Numbered from the stretch's first letter, positions 1-7,067 are shown. The stretch is 11,423 bases of DNA from DATAEG01 sp036258135 (GCA_036258135.1 DATAEG010000010.1:1-11423); one strand, 5' to 3'. Made by a program: numbers and translations. The notes: generated by a model not told the origin, from the sequence alone.

Positions 1-410
1 GCAACGGCGCCGGTCTGGTCATGTCCACCCTCGACGTGGTCGCGTATGCCGGTGAGGCACACGGCGGCGTCAAGCCGGCCAACTTCCTCGACATCGGCGG
101 GGGCGCGTCGGCCGAGGTCATGGCCAACGGGCTGTCGATCATCCTGAGCGACCCGGCGGTGCGGTCCGTCTTCGTCAACGTCTTCGGTGGCATCACCTCG
201 TGCGACGCCGTCGCCAACGGGATCGTCAAGGCGCTGGAGATCCTCGGCGACGCCGAGACCAAGCCGCTGATCGTCCGACTGGACGGCAACAACGTTGAGG
301 AGGGCCACCGCATCTTGGCCGAGGCGGCGCACCCGATGGTCACGTTGGTGGACACCATGGACGAGGCCGCCGACCGGGCGGCCGAACTCGCGGCGGGAGC
401 TGTGGCCTGA
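1..410 (+). CDS. sucC: Succinyl-CoA synthetase beta subunit, 3' part
   Basis: This is the C-terminal part of the beta subunit of succinate-CoA ligase, which with SucD converts succinyl-CoA to succinate while making ATP or GTP in the TCA cycle (cytoplasm). The gene is cut by the window start; the reading frame begins at base 3, so the ATG at base 21 is internal and not the start. About 135 residues remain, corresponding to the C-terminal ligase/CoA domain. They include the glycine-rich segment around DIGGGASAEV and the loop NVFGGITSCDAVANG, then the conserved block IVRLDGNNVEEG. The N-terminal ATP-grasp domain lies outside the window. The stop codon TGA (408-410) shares its last base with the sucD ATG, so the two subunits are translationally coupled. 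The identification is very secure from sequence conservation. Confidence 0.97.
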   Translation, partial: NGAGLVMSTLDVVAYAGEAHGGVKPANFLDIGGGASAEVMANGLSIILSDPAVRSVFVNVFGGITSCDAVANGIVKALEILGDAETKPLIVRLDGNNVEEGHRILAEAAHPMVTLVDTMDEAADRAAELAAGAVA

Positions 411-1285
411 TGGCGATCTTGCTCGACGAGAACTCCACGATCATCGTCCAAGGCATGACGGGCAGCGAGGGCACGAAGCACACCAAGCGGATGCTTGCGT
501 CCGGCGCCAAGGTGGCCGGCGGGGTCAACGCCCGCAAGGCTGGTACCAAAGTGGACTTCGACGGGGTGATGCTGCCGGTGTTCGCCACCGTGGCCGAGGC
601 GATGGCCGAGACCGGCGCCAACGTCACGGTCGGCTTTGTCCCGCCGGCGTTCACCAAGGACTCGGTGATCGAGGCCATCGACGCCCAGATCCCGCTGGCC
701 ATCGTCATCACCGAGGGCGTCCCGGTACACGACAGCGCCGAGTTCTGGGCCTACAGCCGCGGCAAGCGGACCCGGATCGTCGGGCCGAACTGTCCGGGCG
801 TGATCAGCCCTGGCAAGTCCAACGCCGGCATCATCCCGGCCAACATCACCGGGCCCGGCCGGATCGGACTGGTCTCGAAGTCCGGAACGTTGACCTACCA
901 GATGATGTACGAGCTGCGTGATATCGGGTTCTCGACCGCCATCGGGATCGGCGGCGACCCGGTCATCGGGACGACCCACATCGACGCGCTCGCCGCCTTC
1001 CAGGACGACCCCGAGACCGAGGCGGTGGTGATGATCGGCGAGATCGGCGGCGACGCCGAGGAGCGGGCCGCCGCGTTCATCACCGAGCACGTCACCAAGC
1101 CGGTGGTCGGCTACGTCGCGGGATTCACCGCGCCGGAGGGAAAGACGATGGGCCATGCCGGGGCCATCGTGTCGGGTTCCTCGGGTACCGCCCAGGCCAA
1201 GAAAGAGGCGCTGGAGGCGGCCGGGGTGCAGGTGGGCCGCACGCCCAGTGGCACCGCCCGCCTGATGCGGGAGCTCCTGACCTGA
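410..1285 (+). CDS. sucD: Succinyl-CoA synthetase alpha subunit
   Basis: Alpha subunit of succinate-CoA ligase (291 residues, usual length for the family). It carries the CoA-binding Rossmann domain and the histidine that is phosphorylated during catalysis. The N-terminal domain shows QGMTGSEGTKHT at residues 14-25, a CoA-binding element. GPNCPGVISPG is at 125-135. The active-site stretch MGHAGAIVSG is at 247-256, giving phospho-His249 (His246 in E. coli by family knowledge). The start ATG overlaps the sucC stop by one base. A GGGAG sequence at 395-399, ten bases upstream, is a plausible ribosome-binding site. No sequence defect is visible. A 96-base gap containing a likely promoter follows before the next gene, so sucCD may end its operon here, although I see no clear terminator hairpin. 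Confidence 0.98.
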   Translation: MAILLDENSTIIVQGMTGSEGTKHTKRMLASGAKVAGGVNARKAGTKVDFDGVMLPVFATVAEAMAETGANVTVGFVPPAFTKDSVIEAIDAQIPLAIVITEGVPVHDSAEFWAYSRGKRTRIVGPNCPGVISPGKSNAGIIPANITGPGRIGLVSKSGTLTYQMMYELRDIGFSTAIGIGGDPVIGTTHIDALAAFQDDPETEAVVMIGEIGGDAEERAAAFITEHVTKPVVGYVAGFTAPEGKTMGHAGAIVSGSSGTAQAKKEALEAAGVQVGRTPSGTARLMRELLT

Positions 1286-1311
1286 CCGGACCAGCCCGAA
1301 CCCCGTCATCC

Positions 1312-1338
1312 TGCGACGCGCTCCGGGTGGCGTAGCGT
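1312..1338 (+). promoter_or_regulatory. Candidate promoter for the 1382-2017 membrane gene
   Basis: The hexamer TAGCGT at 1333-1338 fits the actinobacterial TANNNT -10 box. A weak -35-like TGCGAC lies at 1312-1317, 15 bases upstream. Transcription starting about 7 bases downstream would give a leader of roughly 37 bases containing the GAGGGG ribosome-binding site at 1371-1376. The call is by eye; the -35 is poor. Confidence 0.4.
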
Positions 1339-1381
1339 GCGCACGTTGCCCGCGCTTGCGGACACCGACTGAGGGGACGCG

Positions 1382-2017
1382 ATGACCTCGACACCGCCTG
1401 CCGAGCCGTCAGGGCCGGCACCGGTGGAACCGTCCCCGGATCCGAGCGCCGCGCCGCCCAGTCCTTCTCGAACCAGCGGGCACGGCCAGTTCGACCCGAA
1501 CTCGGTGGACGTCAAGGACTGGCTCATCCTCGGCGCCGGTCTGCTGGCGTTTGTGTTCTCGTTCCCGAGCTACTACGTCGGCAAGGCGACGTCGAAGATC
1601 ACCGGCAAGGACTGCCCGGCGCTGAGCGCGACTGCGGTGCGCGGCTCGGAGAGCGCCTGGCACGGCTTCTTCGGCTGGTTCGCGGCCCTGGTCGCGGTGC
1701 TGGCGGCGATTCTGCTGGCCCTGCACCTGTTCGGGCCGAAGATGGAGATCCCGATCCGGCTGGTCGTGTTCGGTGGCTTCGCGCTGGCATTGTTGAGCGT
1801 CATCCTCGCGTTCTTCATCCACCCGGGCACGGGCCAGGGAGGTAGCCGAAGCGGGCAGATCGGCGGCTGCACGCTCAAGTTTGAAGCCCACGTCGGGCAC
1901 GGTTTCGGCTACTGGGCCAGCCTGATCGTGATCGCGGTCGGTGCCGTCGTCGCGTACCTCCAGCTGCGGGAGAGCGGTGAGGCCGTGCCCTGGGAGAGGC
2001 AAGCCGGAAAAGCGTGA
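1382..2017 (+). CDS. Four-helix membrane protein with Pro-rich N-terminal tail, function unknown
   Basis: I do not recognise a named family. The 211-residue protein has a Pro/Ser/Ala-rich, probably disordered N-terminal tail (residues 1-40). Four hydrophobic helices follow at about 47-66, 94-116, 125-146 and 174-195. The two long loops that should lie on the same membrane face each hold one cysteine (Cys78 and Cys163), so a disulfide bridge is possible; this is inference. The start is ATG at 1382, preceded by GAGGGG at 1371-1376 (five-base spacing). It lies between sucCD and the DUF5336 gene and shares the four-helix-plus-Pro-rich-tail layout with the proteins at 2077-2898 and 7112-7882, although sequence similarity is not obvious by eye. 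In M. tuberculosis, as I recall, this position holds an unrelated oxidoreductase gene on the other strand, so it is not part of the conserved block. Real gene: high confidence. Function: unknown. Confidence 0.88.
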   Translation: MTSTPPAEPSGPAPVEPSPDPSAAPPSPSRTSGHGQFDPNSVDVKDWLILGAGLLAFVFSFPSYYVGKATSKITGKDCPALSATAVRGSESAWHGFFGWFAALVAVLAAILLALHLFGPKMEIPIRLVVFGGFALALLSVILAFFIHPGTGQGGSRSGQIGGCTLKFEAHVGHGFGYWASLIVIAVGAVVAYLQLRESGEAVPWERQAGKA

Positions 2018-2019
2018 GA

Positions 2020-2025
2020 TAGCGT
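2020..2025 (+). promoter_or_regulatory. Candidate -10 box for the DUF5336 gene
   Basis: TAGCGT at 2020-2025 lies three bases after the stop codon of the preceding gene. It would start a transcript near 2032, leaving a leader of about 45 bases that includes the strong AAGGAG site. No convincing -35 hexamer is visible 15-18 bases upstream, so this could also be an internal or weak promoter. Confidence 0.35.
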
Positions 2026-2061
2026 TCCGGGCGAACCCGTTCGCCCAACCGCATGATCTTG

Positions 2062-2067
2062 AAGGAG
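2062..2067 (+). promoter_or_regulatory. Ribosome-binding site that fixes the DUF5336 start
   Basis: AAGGAG at 2062-2067 is a near-perfect Shine-Dalgarno sequence, nine bases before the ATG at 2077. It lies downstream of the earlier in-frame ATG at 2053, so 2077 and not 2053 is the likely start. Confidence 0.8.
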
Positions 2068-2076
2068 AGTCGACTG

Positions 2077-2898
2077 ATGACCGGATATGGAGCCCCGGCG
2101 GGCGGACCGCCGGTGGCGACTGCAAAGACGCAGCCTCCGCTGTTCGACATGATCGCTGCCGGCCTGGGAGTCGTCACCTTCATTCTTGGGTTCTTCGACT
2201 GGTACGGCGTGAGCGGTGCCGGGACGAGGGGCTTCGCCATTGGCGGCGCCGCCGTGGCCGGACTGTCGCTGCTGGCCTCGCTCGTAGCTGCCGCGAAGTT
2301 CGTTGACGCCAAGGCGGAGCCGGGGTTCGTGCCGCTGGCGGCGTCGGTGTCGGCGGTCCTGGTCGCCTTCGGCATGCTGGTCAGCAAGCCACAGGGGAAT
2401 GACGCGAAGCCTGCGCTCATCATCGCCCTGATCGTCACCTTGGTTCAGGCGGCGTTGTTCGTCGTCTCGTGGCTGCAGGCCAGCGGCCGCATGGGTGGCG
2501 GCGCGCCGGCGGTCGGCACCGCCTCGACCCAATGGGGTGCCCCGCAGCAGTACGGCCAGCCCACGTACTCCGGCTCGCCGAGCTTTGGGGCGCACGGCGG
2601 GGCCCAGCCGGGAGCCCCACCGGCGCCGCCTGGTTACGGCCAGTCCGGCGGGTACGGCCAGCAGCAACCCAGCCCGTCCGGTGGCTACAGCCAGCCTCAG
2701 CCCGGGACGTACCCCGGCACGCCGCCGCAGCCGGCCAGCCCGCCACCGAGCGGGTACGGGGCCCCGTCGACCGGCTACGCCCCGCCGAGCAGCCCGCCGC
2801 CGGCCAGCCCGCCCGCCGGGCCGTCGGCGCCGGCCAGCCCGCCGCCGTCGAGCGGGTACCCGCAGCAGCCCGGCTCGGGCGGGTACGGCCAGAGCTGA
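2077..2898 (+). CDS. DUF5336-family membrane protein with Pro/Gly/Tyr/Gln-rich tail (Rv0954-like)
   Basis: A 273-residue protein with four hydrophobic helices at about 22-41, 53-74, 83-103 and 111-133. A low-complexity tail (about 138-273) follows, rich in Pro, Gly, Tyr, Gln and Ser with repeated GYGQ, GGYGQ and PASPP units. Layout and position directly before the perM gene match the mycobacterial 34-kDa-antigen-like family (Rv0954, DUF5336). As I recall, Rv0954 has been linked to the cell-division network together with PerM, so an envelope or division role is a reasonable inference, not something the sequence proves. The start at ATG 2077 is chosen because of the AAGGAG site at 2062-2067. 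The tail has no predicted fold and is probably cytoplasmic and disordered. The next gene begins about 88 bases downstream with no obvious promoter of its own, so the two are probably co-transcribed. Confidence 0.85.
   Translation: MTGYGAPAGGPPVATAKTQPPLFDMIAAGLGVVTFILGFFDWYGVSGAGTRGFAIGGAAVAGLSLLASLVAAAKFVDAKAEPGFVPLAASVSAVLVAFGMLVSKPQGNDAKPALIIALIVTLVQAALFVVSWLQASGRMGGGAPAVGTASTQWGAPQQYGQPTYSGSPSFGAHGGAQPGAPPAPPGYGQSGGYGQQQPSPSGGYSQPQPGTYPGTPPQPASPPPSGYGAPSTGYAPPSSPPPASPPAGPSAPASPPPSSGYPQQPGSGGYGQS
2731..2859 (+). repeat. Short direct repeats coding for PASPP units in the DUF5336 tail
   Basis: The 14-base unit CCGGCCAGCCCGCC occurs at 2731, 2800 and 2830, each time in frame and coding PASPP. 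The first and third copies extend further into a shared PPSGY-type block, differing by one inserted codon. They look like coding microduplications within a disordered tail. Such tails commonly vary in length between strains. Confidence 0.7.
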
Positions 2899-2985
2899 CC
2901 CACCACCACCCGCCGGGTCGGCGAATCGGGGTGAGCTGCGGCGCGCCTGCGCGGCGCCGTCGGCCTGCTTTGCTTGCCTGGCCAC

Positions 2986-4251
2986 GTGGAGACGCTGCGG
3001 AGCCGCCCGGCGCGGACCTCGCCGACAGCGCCGCCCGCACCTGAGCCTGACCCGCCGACCGGCGTTCCCGCGGTCGTCTCGAGGTCGGCATGGCTCGCGG
3101 CCGCTTGGACTGGCTTCGGTGCCGCCGCGATCGGCGCCTTCCTCGCCGTCGTCGTCGCCGTTGTGCTGTGGATCCCGGACGCTACGGCGACCGGCTCGTC
3201 CGGCGCCACGGTGCGCGCTGGAGTGTTGACTTTCCTGGCCGGCCAGCGTGGCGGCGTGGTGATCAGCGGTGTACCCATCGCCTTCGTGCCGCTCGGACTG
3301 ACGCTGCTGGCCGGCTGGCTGTGCTGGCGTTCGGCGCGGGTGCTCGCCGCGTTGCCGGTCGTGGCCGCCGTCCAGGGCGTCGCGCGCATGACGCTGCTGC
3401 TTGTCGTCCACGTCGCCGCCTATGCGGGGACGTGTCTGGCGTTGACCAGCTTCGCGGTGGTCGGGACGAGCCGGGCCCCGGCCATCGGCGTGACCATCGG
3501 TGCCGCGTGTGTGTCGTTGGTCTTCTCTGGGTCGGCGCTGCTGCTCAGCACGGACGTTGGTGACCGCATCCGGGCGGTCACGCCTGCGACGCTGCGCGCC
3601 GCGATACGCGGGGGAACGGCAATGGCCTCGACCATGGCCCTCGTTTCGGCCGGTCTGGTCGCCTGCGCGACCTTGCTGCACGTCGGCCGGGCGCTCGAAC
3701 TGACCCGCGCGCTGGGCGCCACCCTCTCCGGCCTGCCCGTCGCCCTGCTGAATGCGCTCAGCGCGCCGAACGCGGTAGCCGCCGGGGTCGCCTACCTGGC
3801 CGGCCCGGGCTTCGCGGTGGGCACCGACGTCCACTTCTCGGCATGGGGGAACGAGCCCGGTGTGGTGCCCGGCTTTCCGGTGCTCGCCGGTCTGCCCGGT
3901 GGGCACCGGGCGTCTCCGGTCGCCTTCGCCGTGATGCTCCTCATGCTCACCCTGATGTGTGTGGTCAGCGCCGCGGCGCTGCGGGACGAGGTGCGGCGCG
4001 GGTGGCCTGAGGCGCTGCGTTCGGCGGTGCTGTGCGCCGTCGTGGCCGCCTCCGTTGTGGCGGCCGGGGTGGGCCTGGCGGGCGGATCGCTGGGCCGGCA
4101 TCGTCTGACGACCGTCGGCGGGTCGCCGATTCAGGTGTGGGGTGCGGTGTTCGCGGAAGCGCTGGTATGCAGCGTCGTTGGGGTTGTCTCTCTGCGGGTC
4201 GTGCTACTCCTGCGCGGGCGGCGATCGGTTGCCGGCCGTCGAGCCGGATAA
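2986..4251 (+). CDS. perM: PerM-type polytopic membrane protein (DUF6350)
   Basis: A 421-residue polytopic membrane protein of the DUF6350 family, whose M. tuberculosis member PerM (Rv0955) is known for persistence and for supporting cell division under low magnesium or mild acid. After a Pro-rich N-terminal tail (about 1-33) come roughly eight or more hydrophobic segments, among them 36-63, 92-114, 130-158, 163-187, 213-233, 309-334, 344-368 and 385-409. The family signature PNAVAAGVAYLAGPGFAVG lies at 261-279. The C-terminus is Arg-rich (410-420), expected on the cytoplasmic side. The start is uncertain: GTG at 2986 is chosen, with TTG at 2974 as an in-frame alternative. Neither has a clear ribosome-binding site, and an in-frame stop at 2932 limits any longer form. 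Its neighbours (DUF5336 upstream, purN downstream) are the same as in mycobacteria as I recall, which supports the call. Confidence 0.87.
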   Translation: METLRSRPARTSPTAPPAPEPDPPTGVPAVVSRSAWLAAAWTGFGAAAIGAFLAVVVAVVLWIPDATATGSSGATVRAGVLTFLAGQRGGVVISGVPIAFVPLGLTLLAGWLCWRSARVLAALPVVAAVQGVARMTLLLVVHVAAYAGTCLALTSFAVVGTSRAPAIGVTIGAACVSLVFSGSALLLSTDVGDRIRAVTPATLRAAIRGGTAMASTMALVSAGLVACATLLHVGRALELTRALGATLSGLPVALLNALSAPNAVAAGVAYLAGPGFAVGTDVHFSAWGNEPGVVPGFPVLAGLPGGHRASPVAFAVMLLMLTLMCVVSAAALRDEVRRGWPEALRSAVLCAVVAASVVAAGVGLAGGSLGRHRLTTVGGSPIQVWGAVFAEALVCSVVGVVSLRVVLLLRGRRSVAGRRAG

Positions 4252-4263
4252 CACCGCGATCGG

Positions 4264-4298
4264 GCAATCCTCGGCCGCCTGACGCGGCCAGGGATTGC
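4264..4298 (+). terminator. Strong stem-loop between perM and purN, likely terminator
   Basis: Bases 4264-4278 pair with 4284-4298: 13 Watson-Crick pairs, one G-U pair and one A-C mismatch around a five-base loop (4279-4283). It begins 12 bases after the perM stop. No T-run follows on either strand, as is common for actinobacterial terminators. The right arm overlaps the candidate -35 of purN, so it could also act as an operator for purN. Confidence 0.65.
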
Positions 4299-4321
4299 AA
4301 AAGCGAGCCGGTAGGTAGGGT
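4295..4321 (+). promoter_or_regulatory. Candidate purN promoter giving a leaderless mRNA
   Basis: TAGGGT at 4316-4321 (-10) is preceded by TTGCAA at 4295-4300 (-35-like, 15-base spacer). Only six bases separate the -10 from the GTG start at 4328. The transcript would therefore begin at or within a base of the start codon, which has no Shine-Dalgarno sequence. The same TTGCA-N16-TAG(C/G)GT layout precedes mdh. Confidence 0.6.
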
Positions 4322-4327
4322 CCGTGC

Positions 4328-4903
4328 GTGGCCGCGCGTCTCGTCGTGCTCGCCTCGGGCACAGGCACCACGCTTCAGGCGATCCTGGAGGCCAGCCGGT
4401 CCACTGACTTCGGTGGTGAGGTGGTCGCGGTCGGCGCCGATCGACCGGAGATCGGCGCACTGGACCGGGCCGCGGCCGCCGGAGTCGAGACCTTCGTCGT
4501 CCCGTTCGCCGCCTACTCCGATCGGACCGCCTGGAATCGGGCCTTCGAGGCGGCCTTGGCCGAACGACGCCCGGACCTGGTCGTAATGGCGGGGTTCATG
4601 CGCCTCTTCGACTCGGAACTGGTCCGCAGATTTCCGATGATCAACACCCACCCGGCGTTGCTGCCGTCCTTCCCGGGTGTGGGCATCCGGGCGGTTCGCG
4701 CGGCACTGGCGCACGGGGTGAAGCTGACCGGCGCCACCGTGCACCGGGTTGACGCGGGCATCGACACCGGCCCGATCCTGGCTCAGGTGGCGGTGCCGGT
4801 GCTCCCCGGCGACGACGAACACACCCTGTTCGACCGGATCAAGGCGGCCGAGAAACCGCTCTATGTCGAGACCATCCGAAAGCTCTGCAAGGAGTTTCAG
4901 TGA
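4328..4903 (+). CDS. purN: Phosphoribosylglycinamide formyltransferase
   Basis: PurN transfers a formyl group from 10-formyltetrahydrofolate to glycinamide ribonucleotide, the third step of purine synthesis (cytoplasm). The 191-residue length is usual. The phosphate-binding loop SGTGTTLQAI spans residues 10-19. The formyltransferase signature MINTHPALLPSFPG (104-117) supplies catalytic Asn106 and His108, the same numbers as in E. coli. VDAGIDTGPI (141-150) supplies the catalytic Asp146 (Asp144 in E. coli). The start is GTG with no ribosome-binding site and a -10 box six bases upstream, consistent with leaderless translation. The gene ends in GTGA, overlapping the purH start by four bases, so purN and purH form one transcription unit. 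All key residues are present and the function is secure. Confidence 0.97.
   Translation: MAARLVVLASGTGTTLQAILEASRSTDFGGEVVAVGADRPEIGALDRAAAAGVETFVVPFAAYSDRTAWNRAFEAALAERRPDLVVMAGFMRLFDSELVRRFPMINTHPALLPSFPGVGIRAVRAALAHGVKLTGATVHRVDAGIDTGPILAQVAVPVLPGDDEHTLFDRIKAAEKPLYVETIRKLCKEFQ
4889..4894 (+). promoter_or_regulatory. Ribosome-binding site for purH inside purN
   Basis: AAGGAG at 4889-4894 lies within the last codons of purN, five bases before the GTG at 4900. It fixes GTG 4900 as the purH start and gives purH its own strong initiation signal in addition to coupling. Confidence 0.8.
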
Positions 4904-6468
4904 CCGATCGAGTCGTGATCCGCCGAGCGCTGGTCAGCGTCTACGACAAGACGGGGCTGGAGCCACTCGTCCGGGCACTGTATGGCGCCGGAGTGGAGAT
5001 CGTCTCGACGGGCAGTACCGCGGCCACGATCGAACATCTCGGGATCCCAGTGACGACCGTCGAGCAGGTCACCGAGTTCGCCGAGATGCTGGACGGGCGG
5101 GTGAAGACGCTCCACCCGCGCATCCACGCCGGCCTACTCGCCGACCAGCACGACGCCGGGCACATGGCTGCGATCGACGCCCTCGGCATCGCTCCGTTCC
5201 AGCTTCTGGTGTCAAACCTCTACCCGTTCGCGCAGACCGTCACCTCGCGAGCTACGGCCGCGGAAACGATCGAGCAGATCGACATCGGCGGTCCGGCCAT
5301 GGTGCGGTCCAGCGCCAAGAACCACGCGTCGGTCGCGGTCGTGGTGGACCCGGGGTCCTACCCCGACGTGATCGACGCGGTCCGGTCCGGCGGGTTCACG
5401 CTGGCGCAGCGGCAGCGACTGGCGCTCGCCGCCTTCCGGCACACCGCTGACTACGACATGGCCGTGGCCGGCTGGCTCGGCTCCACGGTCACGCCTGACG
5501 ACTTCGTCGACGACACCGCGACCGGATTCCCGGGTTGGATCGCCCAGTCGTTCGAGCGGGCCGCCGTCCTGCGCTACGGCGAGAACCCGCACCAGCGCGC
5601 CGCGCTCTACGTCACCCCGGGCATAGACCTCGGCATCGCCCACGCGGAGCAGCTTGCCGGAAAGGAGATGAGCTACAACAACTACACCGACGCGGACGCG
5701 GCCTGGCGGGCGGTGCACGACTTCGCCGAGCCCTGCGTGGCGATCATCAAGCACGCCAACCCGTGCGGCATCGCCGTCGGTGCGGACGTCGCGGAAGCGC
5801 ACCGCAAAGCACACGCCTGCGACCCGGTGAGCGCCTTCGGGGGCGTGGTGGCGGCGAACCGTCCGGTGAGCACGGCGATGGCCGACCAACTGGCGGACGT
5901 CTTCACCGAGGTGGTCGTGGCGGCCGGCTTCGACGACGGCGTGGTCGAGGCCTTGGCTCGCAAGAAGAACCTGCGGCTGCTCCTGGCCCGGCCGACCGAC
6001 TCGGCCACCGAGCAACGTGCGGTGTCCGGGGGGTTGCTCGTGCAGAGTGCGGACCGGATCGACACGCCCGGCGACGATCCGGCCAACTGGACGCTGGCCA
6101 CCGGCGCTCCCGCGGATCCGGCGACACTGCGCGATCTCCGCTTCGCCTGGCGTGCGGTCCGCGCGGTCAAGTCGAACGCCATCCTGCTGGCCGTGGACGA
6201 GGCCAGCGTCGGCGTTGGGATGGGGCAGGTCAACCGGGTGGACGCGGCCCGGCTGGCCGTGGAGCGGGCCGGCGACCGCGTCGCGGCCGCGGTGGCGGCG
6301 TCTGACGCCTTCTTTCCGTTCCCCGACGGCCTGGAGATCCTGCTCGCCGCCGGGGTGCGGGCCGTCGTCCAGCCCGGCGGATCTATACGTGACCAGCTGG
6401 CGATGGACGTGGCGGCAGCCGCCGACGCCACCATGTACTTCACCGGCACCCGGCATTTCACCCACTGA
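4900..6468 (+). CDS. purH: Bifunctional AICAR formyltransferase / IMP cyclohydrolase
   Basis: PurH carries out the last two steps of IMP synthesis: it formylates AICAR using 10-formyltetrahydrofolate and closes the ring to IMP. The 522-residue protein has both domains. The N-terminal cyclohydrolase (MGS-like) domain, about 8-200, has STGSTAATI (36-44), VKTLHPRIHAGLL (68-80) and DIGGPAMVRSSAKN (128-141). The transformylase domain, about 215-522, has LRYGENPHQRAALY (224-237) and KHANPCG (284-290) with the catalytic Lys284-His285 pair. It also has DPVSAFGG (308-315), QVNRVDA (443-449), DAFFPFPDG (469-477) and the usual C-terminal MYFTGTRHF. The GTG start overlaps the purN stop. It ends one base before the ATG of the pentapeptide-repeat gene, which is probably translated from the same message. 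Complete and normal for the family. Confidence 0.98.
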   Translation: MTDRVVIRRALVSVYDKTGLEPLVRALYGAGVEIVSTGSTAATIEHLGIPVTTVEQVTEFAEMLDGRVKTLHPRIHAGLLADQHDAGHMAAIDALGIAPFQLLVSNLYPFAQTVTSRATAAETIEQIDIGGPAMVRSSAKNHASVAVVVDPGSYPDVIDAVRSGGFTLAQRQRLALAAFRHTADYDMAVAGWLGSTVTPDDFVDDTATGFPGWIAQSFERAAVLRYGENPHQRAALYVTPGIDLGIAHAEQLAGKEMSYNNYTDADAAWRAVHDFAEPCVAIIKHANPCGIAVGADVAEAHRKAHACDPVSAFGGVVAANRPVSTAMADQLADVFTEVVVAAGFDDGVVEALARKKNLRLLLARPTDSATEQRAVSGGLLVQSADRIDTPGDDPANWTLATGAPADPATLRDLRFAWRAVRAVKSNAILLAVDEASVGVGMGQVNRVDAARLAVERAGDRVAAAVAASDAFFPFPDGLEILLAAGVRAVVQPGGSIRDQLAMDVAAAADATMYFTGTRHFTH

Positions 6469-6469
6469 C

Positions 6470-7060
6470 ATGGCTGAGGTCGTAGAGGAGAGCTTCGAGG
6501 CCGCGGACCTCCGCGGCCAAACCTTCGAGGACACCGAGTTCGTGCGCTGTCGGTTCGACGAGGCCGCGCTCGAGGATGCGGTCAGTACCGCCGTGACCTT
6601 CACCGAGTGCACTTTCGACGGCGCTGAGCTGACGAACTCGGCGCACCACCGCAGCGCGTTCCTCAATTGCTCGTTCATCCGGGTTGGCCTGCGTGGTGTG
6701 ACCTGGGAGGGCTGCAAGATGACCGGCTCCACGTTCTCGGAGTGCCGCACGCAGCCGATGACCATCAACGGCGGTGACTGGTCGTACGTCTCGCTCGGTG
6801 CGGCGAACCTGCGTGGGCTCGACCTGACCGGTGTCCGGTTCGCCGAAGCCAACCTCACTGGCGCCGACCTGACCGGGACCCAGCTGCGCGACGCCGACCT
6901 CCGCGGGGCACGCACCGGCGGCATCGTGCTGGCCGATGCCGACCTCCGCGGCGCCCGTCTCGAGGGCTTCGATCCGCGCACCGCCGACCTGCGCGGCGCG
7001 CACGTGGATCTCGAGCAGGCGGTCGCCTTCGGCCTCACTTTCGGCGTCGTGCTCGATTAG
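6470..7060 (+). CDS. mfpA: MfpA/Qnr-type pentapeptide-repeat protein
   Basis: A 196-residue protein made almost wholly of pentapeptide repeats, which fold as a right-handed quadrilateral beta-helix. The N-terminal half (about 8-105) is irregular, with C/F-rich coils such as FVRCRF and FLNCSF. The second half has canonical units: ANLRG 112-116, LDLTG 117-121, ANLTG 127-131, ADLTG 132-136, and ADLRG at 142, 157 and 172. Compared from memory with MfpA of M. tuberculosis (Rv3361c, gyrase-binding DNA mimic), it shares SAF-NC-F (62-69), GART-G (146-151), DADLRGA (156-162), RTA-L-GA-VD (170-180) and QAVAF (183-187). Qnr proteins have a similar ending (GLDPR before the last coil, then GV and LPD). 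My residue count gives 31 acidic against 17 Lys/Arg, fitting DNA mimicry. The ATG is one base after the purH stop with no ribosome-binding site, implying coupling. The family call is strong; gyrase protection is inference. Confidence 0.82.
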   Translation: MAEVVEESFEAADLRGQTFEDTEFVRCRFDEAALEDAVSTAVTFTECTFDGAELTNSAHHRSAFLNCSFIRVGLRGVTWEGCKMTGSTFSECRTQPMTINGGDWSYVSLGAANLRGLDLTGVRFAEANLTGADLTGTQLRDADLRGARTGGIVLADADLRGARLEGFDPRTADLRGAHVDLEQAVAFGLTFGVVLD

Positions 7061-7067
7061 CACCGAG

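Noticed and set aside
21..23. ATG at 21 as the start of a short sucC-like gene
   Set aside because: The frame is open to the window edge and the residues before it match the conserved SucC sequence, so the gene is simply cut.
2053..2079. Earlier in-frame ATG at 2053 as start of the DUF5336 gene
   Set aside because: The strong AAGGAG site lies downstream of it and correctly spaced for ATG 2077; no ribosome-binding site precedes 2053.
2629..2895. Repetitive GC-rich stretch considered as a CRISPR array or intergenic repeat
   Set aside because: The repeats are short, unevenly spaced and keep the reading frame of a Pro/Gly/Tyr/Gln-rich protein tail.
1909..4101. 730-residue open frame on the minus strand opposite the DUF5336 and perM genes
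   Set aside because: It is Arg/Gly/Gln/His-rich with no recognisable domain, and it lies opposite well-supported membrane-protein genes. Long antisense frames are expected in DNA this GC-rich.
6017..6469. Upstream extension of the pentapeptide-repeat frame into purH
   Set aside because: The extension is a shadow of purH with no repeat character. The ATG at 6470 starts just before the first repeat coil.
5212..7038. 608-residue open frame on the minus strand opposite purH and the mfpA-like gene
   Set aside because: Composition is low in hydrophobic core patterns and has no motif. The opposite strand carries clearly conserved enzymes.
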